Both the position numbers and the translations under genes were made by a program. From Deltaproteobacteria bacterium (lineage in GTDB: Bacteria > Myxococcota_A > Polyangia > Haliangiales > Haliangiaceae), in assembly GCA_013813945.1 (NCBI GenBank), contig JACCQV010000568.1:1-12952 (forward strand): DNA of 12,952 nt. Reading direction: 5' to 3'. Shown here one piece after another: positions 1 through 6,324 of the stretch. The notes beneath the pieces were generated by a model. It did no database searches, had not been told where the DNA came from, and worked only from the letters and a program-made list of their open reading frames with translations. How positions within the stretch are numbered: position 1 is the first letter of the stretch; every line of letters starts with the position of its first letter.

Positions 1-3
1 GAG

Positions 4-273
4 CTATGTCCGTCGGCTTCTGGTCGCTGCCCCACGCAGCAGGTTGATGATCAGCAGCAGGACGATCGCGCCGATGAAGGCTACGAAGATCGTTCCGGCC
101 ATCCCACCAAACGGCGCGCTCCAACCGGCATAGCGGAACAGCGCGCCGCCCACGAAGGCGCCGACGATGCCAACGACGATGTCGCCGATGATGCCGTAAC
201 CCGTACCGCCGACGATCATCGACGCGAGAACGCCCGCGACGAGACCGATGATGAGCCACATGAGGATTTCCAT
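4..273 (-). CDS. GlsB/YeaQ/YmgE-type small membrane protein (transglycosylase-associated family)
   Basis: This is an 89-residue, almost entirely hydrophobic protein with three predicted membrane segments (about residues 4-22, 29-49 and 58-79) and a short basic C-terminal tail ending in RSRRT. The glycine-rich pattern GGTGYGIIGDIVVGIVGA around residues 22-39 is the family hallmark, and the length matches the usual 80-90 residues. The family, which includes E. coli YeaQ and YmgE, sits in the inner membrane and is often linked to general stress, but its biochemical role is not established despite the name. The start at 273 has a weak AGGG-like sequence just upstream. A second Met at residue 5 is possible. 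The stop lies at the window edge, so the downstream neighbour is unseen. Family assignment is firm; function is not. Confidence 0.88.
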   Translation of the reverse strand: MEILMWLIIGLVAGVLASMIVGGTGYGIIGDIVVGIVGAFVGGALFRYAGWSAPFGGMAGTIFVAFIGAIVLLLIINLLRGAATRSRRT

Positions 274-322
274 GCCCTGACCTGGAGCACCTCTCGTGCC
301 AGCGTACTTAGCCCTGAGTGCC

Positions 323-694
323 TCAGTCGCCCGTCGGGACGACCGTTGCAGGCTCCACCATCAGAACAACCGTGCGCTGGGGCGCACGTGTCCTGTGCAT
401 CACGCCCTTTGGCACCACCATCCCCTGCCGCGGAGCGAGCTCGACCGTCTTGCGTACATCTCCCTCCACGAAGTCCAAGAGCAGCGTGCCTTCGAGGACA
501 AAGAACAGCTCGTCCTCGCGATCATGCTTGTGCCAGTGGAACTCGCCGTGGAAGACACCGATCCGCGCAACGCTGTCGTTGACGACGCAGAGGCTCTGGT
601 TCCACCACGGTTCCTTGCACGCGTCGACGAGCGCGCCTGCATCGACCACCTCGAGGGGACCCCACTTCACGTCGGTATGAATGTCGTACGCCAT
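323..694 (-). CDS. Single-domain cupin protein
   Basis: The 123-residue protein is one cupin beta-barrel. Cupin motif 1 is visible as H55-x-H57 followed by E62 and G69, in HKHDREDELFFVLEG. Motif 2 is PKGVMH at residues 95-100, with H100. These His and Glu residues would bind one divalent metal. The N-terminal part has two adjacent Trp (residues 30-31), as in many small mannose-6-phosphate isomerase-like cupins. The reading frame stays open upstream to 877, but that stretch lies antisense to the proline-rich gene and does not look like protein, so the ATG at 694 (MAYDIHTD) is chosen. No clear Shine-Dalgarno precedes it. The substrate cannot be told from sequence: small cupins of this type can be dioxygenases, isomerases or binding proteins. 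It is divergent from the proline-rich ORF, with starts only 36 bp apart. Confidence 0.85.
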   Translation of the reverse strand: MAYDIHTDVKWGPLEVVDAGALVDACKEPWWNQSLCVVNDSVARIGVFHGEFHWHKHDREDELFFVLEGTLLLDFVEGDVRKTVELAPRQGMVVPKGVMHRTRAPQRTVVLMVEPATVVPTGD

Positions 695-730
695 TGCGTC
701 GACCGTACACGGGCCGTGGTTTGCATCACC

Positions 731-1018
731 ATGCAAGCCATGCTGATCAGCGCCGTCGAACCCCCGGGGGGCCCCCGCCCGATGCCGATGCCCCAACAGC
801 CGGATCCGAGCGATCCACCGCCGCAGAAGGATCCACCCGGCAAGCCGCCAGTGCAGGATCCGCCGAACGATCCGCACAAGCAGCCACCGCAGCAGGACCC
901 GCCCTCGCGTGAGCCGCCGCGCCAGGATCCGCCGACGAGCCCGCCGGAACCTGGTAATCCCCCGCCGCAGATCGATGATCCGCAGCCGTCGGATCAGCCG
1001 CCGAACATCATCGCCTGA
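731..1018 (+). CDS. Small proline-rich protein with QDPP-like repeats, function unknown
   Basis: This is a 95-residue protein (92 if the ATG at 740 is used) made almost wholly of Pro, Gln, Asp and Lys. Short degenerate repeats of the form QDPP, KDPP, NDP and SDPP begin near residue 24 and run to the C-terminus, which ends in PPNIIA. At DNA level the repeat is a recurring CAGGATCCGCC-like unit. No signal peptide, membrane segment or enzymatic domain is visible, so it is expected to be extended and disordered. Codon third positions are GC-rich in this frame, as in its neighbours, which supports coding. No Shine-Dalgarno is seen before either ATG. The frame is open upstream to 296, but that part is antisense to the cupin gene and is rejected. 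The stop lies only 3 bp from the stop of the convergent 80-residue gene. Function is unknown. Confidence 0.55.
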   Translation: MQAMLISAVEPPGGPRPMPMPQQPDPSDPPPQKDPPGKPPVQDPPNDPHKQPPQQDPPSREPPRQDPPTSPPEPGNPPPQIDDPQPSDQPPNIIA

Positions 1019-1021
1019 TCC

Positions 1022-1264
1022 TCAGTGCTTCGTGGCGTACGTGTACTCGACGGGCAGTGCCCGGCGGATGCTCGAGATCCGGCGTACCGGGGTGAAGTCA
1101 TGCTTCGCAAAGGCGACGTGATCCTCGCCCTCGAACTTCCCGATGTCGGTGACCCAGTCCTCGAACTCGTCTCCGTTCTTGAGGGTGACGAGCAGCGGTA
1201 GTCGCCGCATCTTCGATTCCTCGAGGAAGTCGAGCATGTCTCCCTGATCGAGTCGGTGTCCCAT
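1022..1264 (-). CDS. 80-residue hypothetical protein, possibly Sm-like/Rof-like
   Basis: This small soluble protein has a core, about residues 23-68, that reads like a compact beta-barrel: LLVTLKNGDEFEDWVTDIG, then an FxGEDHVAF strand and an ISSIRR strand. The layout 'strand, xLxxGxxxx, strand' recalls Sm-like folds and the Rho-binding antiterminator Rof/YaeO, but the identity is too low for me to claim that function. The ATG at 1264 has a good GGAGG 8 bp upstream. It starts 30 bp after the stop of the FAD-Rieske oxidoreductase on the same strand, so the two are probably co-transcribed. The alternative is a generic small beta protein of unknown function. The gene is firm, the role is not. Confidence 0.75.
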   Translation of the reverse strand: MGHRLDQGDMLDFLEESKMRRLPLLVTLKNGDEFEDWVTDIGKFEGEDHVAFAKHDFTPVRRISSIRRALPVEYTYATKH

Positions 1265-1294
1265 GACGTGCCTCCGTGCGAATGGTTTTGCTTT

Positions 1295-2947
1295 CTAGGG
1301 CTCGCGCTCCATCGGCAGGACCGGGATCAGCGCCGGTGCATCGGTCGCGACCTCGTCCTCGTCGCGGACCTTCCGCCGCTTGTCGACGGGCTCGGGCGAC
1401 CGATCGTGAGCGGGCGCTTCCAGCGGCATCAGATCCGACGGCGCAGGGCCGTTGAGGACACGGCCGTAGCAATCGAATCGCGACCCGTGACACGGGCAGT
1501 CCCAGGTCTTCTCGGCGGTGTTCCACCGCACGACGCCCCTCAGGTGCGTGCACGTTGCGGAGCGCATGTGGCACTCGCCGTTCGCGTCCTTGTACGCCGC
1601 GATCAGGTGCAGGCCATGGCGCATCGTCGCGCCTTCACCGGGGCGGATCTCGTCGACGGACTTGACGTCCCCCGGACGCAGCCAGTCCACATACGGCGCC
1701 GACGACTGGGTCGCTTCCTTGAGCAGCGTGCCCGCCGCGTGAAGGTGGCTGCGTTTCGGATCGTAGACTCGCTCCCATCGCGGGTGCTTGCCGTGGAGCA
1801 TCTCGGGGATCATCAGGCCCGCGATCGTGCCGTGCGTCATCCCGTTACCGGAGTCGCCGGTGACCACGTAGACGTGCTCCATGTCGGGGCTGCGTCCGAT
1901 GTGCGCCAGGTAGTCCGCGGGCTCGATGACCTGTCCTGACCACCGAGCAACGACCTGCCCGACCTGCGGGATCCACTGGCGGGTCCACTTCTCGAGATCG
2001 CCCCACTGCTCCTCGGGCGTGCCCTGCCCGACTCGATGATCGTTGCCACCGACGACGAGGACGTCACCACCTTGCGCGCCCCGAGCGATCCGGATGTAGT
2101 GGTACGGATCGCCGGTATCCCAGACCAACGCGCGCGGAATCGAGCCGGTCGGGATCGCAAACGCGAGCACGTAGGTGCGGTACGGAGCCTGACGCAGCGG
2201 AAGGTTCAGCTGACTCGTGAACGCACCGTTGCTGCAGTCGATCGCCACGCGCGCGAGCATTCGTCCGTCACCGAGCCGAGTCTTCAACCCGATCGTGAGC
2301 GGTTGCCCTTTGTCGACGGACTGCACATGCACGCCCGTGTGGATCTTGCCGCCGAGCTCGACCACGCCGGCCGCGAGGCCGCGCAGGTACTTCATCGGAT
2401 GGAACTGCGCCTGATTTGCGAACCGGAGCGCGGGGCCCGTATCGAAGGGCAGCGGTCCCGAGGACACCATCTCGCACTCGAGCCCCGCGCGTTGCGCCGC
2501 GACGAGCTCGCGATCGAGAACCCGTCGCTGATCCGGGTGATGACCCGGTGGTTCGATCAAGTAGCCGTCGACGCGCTCGAACTCGCATTCGATCGACAGC
2601 TCGCGGACCATGGCCTCGATGTAATCGATCGCGACCGAGTGACTCTCGGCAACGATCTTCGCGCCGCCCTCGCCAAACTTCTGCTCGAGCTCGTAGTAGT
2701 GGTCGTCCACCGCCGATGCCAGGTGGGCTGTGGTCCGGCCGGTCTCACCGCCACCGATCGGGCCGTCATCGAGCACACTCACGCGGACCCCGCGGCGTGC
2801 AAGCTCGAAGGCGACCGTCAGGCCGGCGATTCCCGCGCCGATGACGCACACGTCGGTCTCGGATTCCGGCGCGCTGTCGTACGCGGGAACATCGGCATCG
2901 ATCCAGAGCGACGAGGAGACGCCTCCGTCCTTGGGCATGGTCCGCAT
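1295..2947 (-). CDS. FAD-dependent oxidoreductase with C-terminal Rieske [2Fe-2S] domain
   Basis: The 550-residue cytoplasmic protein has two parts. The N-terminal part is a DadA/glycine-oxidase-type flavin domain with the dinucleotide fold motif G37-A-G39-I-A-G42 in VCVIGAGIAGLTVAFELARR, followed by an acidic end of strand 2 (VSVLDD). The C-terminal part, from about residue 430, is a Rieske domain: C466-T-H468, then 15 residues, then C484-P-C-H487, which supplies the two Cys and two His ligands for a [2Fe-2S] cluster. The architecture matches B. subtilis YhfW-like proteins, whose substrate is not known. The reading frame extends to 3010, but the ATG at 2947 has a textbook GGAGGAATTC just before it and is preferred. 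The short 80-residue gene follows in the same unit. The upstream side is divergent from the lipoprotein-cytochrome gene. The substrate and electron partner cannot be told from sequence. Confidence 0.9.
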   Translation of the reverse strand: MRTMPKDGGVSSSLWIDADVPAYDSAPESETDVCVIGAGIAGLTVAFELARRGVRVSVLDDGPIGGGETGRTTAHLASAVDDHYYELEQKFGEGGAKIVAESHSVAIDYIEAMVRELSIECEFERVDGYLIEPPGHHPDQRRVLDRELVAAQRAGLECEMVSSGPLPFDTGPALRFANQAQFHPMKYLRGLAAGVVELGGKIHTGVHVQSVDKGQPLTIGLKTRLGDGRMLARVAIDCSNGAFTSQLNLPLRQAPYRTYVLAFAIPTGSIPRALVWDTGDPYHYIRIARGAQGGDVLVVGGNDHRVGQGTPEEQWGDLEKWTRQWIPQVGQVVARWSGQVIEPADYLAHIGRSPDMEHVYVVTGDSGNGMTHGTIAGLMIPEMLHGKHPRWERVYDPKRSHLHAAGTLLKEATQSSAPYVDWLRPGDVKSVDEIRPGEGATMRHGLHLIAAYKDANGECHMRSATCTHLRGVVRWNTAEKTWDCPCHGSRFDCYGRVLNGPAPSDLMPLEAPAHDRSPEPVDKRRKVRDEDEVATDAPALIPVLPMEREP

Positions 2948-3082
2948 GAATTCCTCCGAACCTGTGCGGTTCAAGCGATGTGCCACGCGGGCGCCGAGCG
3001 GTGGTGCCACAGCAGTCGGGAGCTAACTGGGCGCCAGTGAACCACTCAGTCGACGGCACACCGCTTGCGATGAGACGCGCGC
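2948..3082. promoter_or_regulatory. Divergent intergenic region with an inverted repeat at 3026-3038
   Basis: The 135 bp between the starts of the FAD-Rieske gene (minus) and the lipoprotein-cytochrome gene (plus) must carry both promoters. It contains GGAGG for the minus-strand gene right beside its start. At 3026-3038 is an inverted repeat ACTGG-gcg-CCAGT (5-bp arms, 3-bp centre), and at 3001-3010 a smaller GTGG-tg-CCAC. Either could be an operator half-site pair, but short inverted repeats are common in GC-rich DNA. I see no convincing -35/-10 boxes. Confidence 0.3.
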
Positions 3083-5527
3083 ATGCATGGACGCGGGCTG
3101 GGAATCTTGCTGACGGTTTCTGCTGCCCTCGTCGGGTGTGACAAGACCGCACCCGCCGCGATCGATGCGGGCGCTGACGCCTCCAGTGACGGCGGTTCGG
3201 TCGATGCCGCTGTCGATGCCGCTCTGGATGCAGCCATCGATGCCCCGGTGATCGAGGTGCCGGATACGGATCCGCCGCACATCCTCGGCGTGACGCCGAC
3301 CGGCGACGCCTGGCTTCATGAGCCGGTCCGGTTCGAGCTCGACGAGAAGATCGTCGCGACCAGCCTCACGGTGACGGCGACGGTGGCGGGCTCCCCGGTC
3401 TCTGCCACCGCGAGCATCGTGACAGGTGCGCTCGACCCCGACGGCCACGCGATCGTCGTCGCCATCGATCCGGCGGCACGCGGTGTCGGCGCACTCGCGA
3501 TCACCGTCACCGGTTCGGTGACCGACCTCGCAGGCAACGTGCTCACCGAAGCGCTGACGACCGAGCTGTCGCTCGCCGCGTGGAATGTGCCCCCCGTCGA
3601 TCGCGGCGTCGCCGCCGACTCGCCCTCGATCGCGATCGCCGCGACCGGCGAGGTCACCGCGGCATGGCTGGTCGGCGTACCCGGATCGCGGCTCGTGGCG
3701 GTCAGCCGTCACGAGCGTGGCGCGTGGGTCTCGCTCGGTACTCTGCGAGGCACGGCCGACGCGTCCTCTGCATCGGTCGCACTCGACGCATTGAACCGCC
3801 CGGTCGTCGCATGGATCCAGGGTGGCCAGGCCCAGACCGAACGCTGGGACGGAAACGCCTGGGAGTGGCTCGCCTCTCCCGGCGCGGGCACCACGGTCGC
3901 GCTCGCGGCGGCACCAGCGGCCGATCCGGTGATCGCTGTCGTCGGTTCGGTCGTCTCCGTGAAGAAGCTCGTCACCGATACGTGGGTGCAGGTCGGCGGC
4001 GATCTCGCGATCGCGGGCACCCCGGTGGGCGAACCTGCACTGGCGGCGACCGTCGGCGATCGGATCGCGATCGCATGGGTCGAGGACAGCGGCGGATCAC
4101 TGCGGGCGACGGCTCACCGGTTCGCGACCAGCTGGACGGCGATGACTCCGCTCGCGCTCGGCAGCGCGACGTCACGGATCAGCATCGCTGCTCGTGGTCC
4201 GACGGTAGCTATCGCGTGGGAGCGCTGGGATCGCTCCTACGGCGTGTATGCCGCGATCGCGAGCGGTGACGCGACGACGACCTGGACCGCGCTCGGTCGT
4301 CCGCTCGACGTCGATCAGCCAGGCGATGCCGTCGCACCGGCGATCGGGCTCGACGTCTCGGGTGCACCGATCGTCGCGTGGGAGGAGCTGATCGAAGGAA
4401 CCCAGCGCGGTGCGATCGCCCGCTGGGACGGCAGTGCGTGGCGAGTCGTCGGCGGTCGGACGTGGATGACCACCGAGAGCCAACCAACCCGCACGATGCT
4501 CGCGCTCCACGAAGGACAGGCGCCCGTCGTCGGCTGGAGCACCGGCGGTGTCGTCCACATCGCGCACCTCAATGGCCCCGCCCTCGGCGGTCCCGGCATG
4601 TCCGCGCGCACCTCGATCGCCGGCTGCACCGTGAACCCGAACACGCCACCCGCGCGTGTGATGCTGACTGGCTGCTTCACGCTCGCCTCCGCAGGCAAGC
4701 CGGTACCGCATGCCGGCCTCGTTCCCTACGACGTCAACGCGGAGCTGTGGACCGACGGCACGAAGAAGCGCCGCTGGATCGCCTTGCCCGATGGTGCCGC
4801 GATGACCTCCGCCGCGAACGGGAGCTGGGTCGGCCCGGCCGGCACGATGATGGTGAAGGAGTTCGCGATCGAGACGACGCCCGGCGACTCGTCGACGCGC
4901 AAGGTCGTCGAGACCCGGTTCTGGATCAATGATCCGACCAACGGCTGGATGGGAATCACCTACCGCTGGCGCCAGGACGGCCTCGATGCCGACGTCCTCT
5001 CCGACCAGGCCGTGACGGTTGCGTGGCCGCTCGCCAACGGCGGCTCGTATTCGCACTACTACCCGAGCCGCACCCAGTGCCGCAGCTGCCACCACTCGTC
5101 CTTCGGGCCGATCCTCGGACTGCGCCCCGAGCAGCTCACGCGCATGTTCGATTACAACGGCATCATCGCGGAGCAGCTGCCGACGCTGTCGCAGCTCGGC
5201 ATCGCTCCGTCGACCGCGGGCACGCCACTCCCATCGCCGCACGATCCACGCGAGACACCGACGAACCGCGTCCGCTCGTACATGGCGGCGAACTGCGCGC
5301 ACTGCCACAACGCGAGCTACATCTCGATCAAGGACACCCGGTTCACCACCCCGCTCGCGCAGACCCGGCTCTGCGAGGTGATCATCCCCGGTGACCCGGT
5401 GAATTCACGGCTGCACCAGCTCGTCACCACGCGCCCCGGCATGCCGGCGCTCGGTACGCTGATCGTCGACCCGCTCTCCGCGGACCTCATCAGCACCTGG
5501 ATCACGCAGATGACGTCGTGCCCGTGA
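3083..5527 (+). CDS. Lipoprotein fusion: Ig-like domain, beta-propeller-like repeats and SO2930-type diheme c-type cytochrome
   Basis: The 814-residue exported protein begins with a lipoprotein signal ending in the lipobox LVGC (C19, followed by Asp). A flexible linker of Asp, Ala, Gly and Ser follows (about 25-52), common in myxobacterial lipoproteins. Residues about 63-172 resemble a bacterial Ig-like domain (DPPHILGVTPTGD onward). Residues about 175-500 hold roughly 50-residue repeats of the type 'PVVAW...RWDGNAW', suggesting a beta-propeller. The C-terminal 300 residues match the SO2930-family diheme cytochrome: YDVNAELWTDGTKKRRWIAL (about 549-568), the heme site C666-R-S-C-H670, a second heme site C738-A-H-C-H742, and a likely distal Met at M787 in RPGMPALG. 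It is probably anchored in the envelope and transfers electrons, but the partner is unknown. No strong Shine-Dalgarno precedes the ATG. No cytochrome maturation genes lie nearby. Confidence 0.88.
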   Translation: MHGRGLGILLTVSAALVGCDKTAPAAIDAGADASSDGGSVDAAVDAALDAAIDAPVIEVPDTDPPHILGVTPTGDAWLHEPVRFELDEKIVATSLTVTATVAGSPVSATASIVTGALDPDGHAIVVAIDPAARGVGALAITVTGSVTDLAGNVLTEALTTELSLAAWNVPPVDRGVAADSPSIAIAATGEVTAAWLVGVPGSRLVAVSRHERGAWVSLGTLRGTADASSASVALDALNRPVVAWIQGGQAQTERWDGNAWEWLASPGAGTTVALAAAPAADPVIAVVGSVVSVKKLVTDTWVQVGGDLAIAGTPVGEPALAATVGDRIAIAWVEDSGGSLRATAHRFATSWTAMTPLALGSATSRISIAARGPTVAIAWERWDRSYGVYAAIASGDATTTWTALGRPLDVDQPGDAVAPAIGLDVSGAPIVAWEELIEGTQRGAIARWDGSAWRVVGGRTWMTTESQPTRTMLALHEGQAPVVGWSTGGVVHIAHLNGPALGGPGMSARTSIAGCTVNPNTPPARVMLTGCFTLASAGKPVPHAGLVPYDVNAELWTDGTKKRRWIALPDGAAMTSAANGSWVGPAGTMMVKEFAIETTPGDSSTRKVVETRFWINDPTNGWMGITYRWRQDGLDADVLSDQAVTVAWPLANGGSYSHYYPSRTQCRSCHHSSFGPILGLRPEQLTRMFDYNGIIAEQLPTLSQLGIAPSTAGTPLPSPHDPRETPTNRVRSYMAANCAHCHNASYISIKDTRFTTPLAQTRLCEVIIPGDPVNSRLHQLVTTRPGMPALGTLIVDPLSADLISTWITQMTSCP

Positions 5528-5587
5528 ATCTCACCCGCCGCGGACCTCGAGGAGGATGACGCTGACTGCAGGGGCCGCGGCTGACGA

Positions 5588-6259
5588 TCACACCGTCGCG
5601 CGGCCGAGGGGCGACTCGCTCCAGTGCGCGAGCAGATCCGCCGGATCGCGATACACCGCCACCGCCCCGCCGAGCTCCTCGATGCTCCAGCCGCCGCTGG
5701 TCACGCCGATCAGATCGACCGACGCGCCGCTCGCCGCTTCGAGGTCATACGGCGTGTCCCCGATCATCACGGTCCGCGAGCGGTCGACCGGCAACTTCGC
5801 CACCGCAGCCTCCACGATCTCCGGATCCGGCTTCGATTCCTCGACGTCGCTCGAGGTCGTCTTGATCTCGCAGAGATCCACGAGCTCCGCGATCTCGAGC
5901 AACGGCTTCAGCTCTTCGGCCTTCGCGGCACTCGCGATCGCATACTTGTAGCCCTCCGCGCGCAGGCGCAGCACGAGCTCGCGTGCGCCCGGCAGTGGCT
6001 TGACGTGCTGCAGCCAGTTCTTGCGAAACAGCTCCGCGCGCGCCTTGCCGATCTTCTCGTTCTCCTTCGTCCCGCGCGCGGGCCCGCCGACCTCGGCGAT
6101 CAATCGGTCGCCGCCCATCCCGATCATCCGGCGCGCGACCGGATACGCGACGTCGAACCCGTGTGCCGCGAGCACCTCGACCCACGCGTGGGCATGCGCG
6201 TCGTTGCTATCGACCAGCGTGCCATCGACATCGAGCAGAACGGCATCGTATCGGTGCAT
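5588..6259 (-). CDS. HAD-superfamily hydrolase, phosphoglycolate phosphatase/beta-phosphoglucomutase-like
   Basis: The 223-residue protein carries all four HAD motifs. Motif I is D10-V-D12-G-T, where D10 is the nucleophile and D12 the general acid/base. Motif II is S110 in AIASAA, motif III is K143 in SKPDPE, and motif IV is D168-T-P-Y-D172. The helical insert between motifs I and II marks the C1-cap subgroup of phosphatases and phosphomutases acting on small phosphorylated metabolites. The frame has a TTG two codons upstream, but the ATG at 6259 (MHRYDAVLLDVDG) fits family starts better. No clear Shine-Dalgarno is seen. It lies 65 bp downstream of the S9 peptidase on the same strand, so co-transcription is possible. 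The exact substrate is not predictable: phosphoglycolate phosphatase and other sugar-phosphate phosphatases are equally open. Confidence 0.9.
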   Translation of the reverse strand: MHRYDAVLLDVDGTLVDSNDAHAHAWVEVLAAHGFDVAYPVARRMIGMGGDRLIAEVGGPARGTKENEKIGKARAELFRKNWLQHVKPLPGARELVLRLRAEGYKYAIASAAKAEELKPLLEIAELVDLCEIKTTSSDVEESKPDPEIVEAAVAKLPVDRSRTVMIGDTPYDLEAASGASVDLIGVTSGGWSIEELGGAVAVYRDPADLLAHWSESPLGRATV

Positions 6260-6324
6260 GAACAACCGTAGCGTTGATTCATCACTCGTCCACTGCTGCT
6301 CGGTAGCCCCCCGCCACTACGTAG

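Noticed and set aside
296..730. Upstream extension of the proline-rich ORF over the cupin gene
   Set aside because: This part is antisense to a gene with cupin metal-binding motifs and has no proline-rich character.
2036..3040. Long plus-strand ORF (334 codons) opposite the FAD-Rieske gene
   Set aside because: It is the antisense shadow of a strongly recognised gene in GC-rich DNA, with no domain of its own.
4172..5308. Minus-strand ORF of 378 codons opposite the cytochrome lipoprotein
   Set aside because: It is Arg/Gly/Ala-rich with no motif, and the plus strand carries two heme-binding sites; a shadow.
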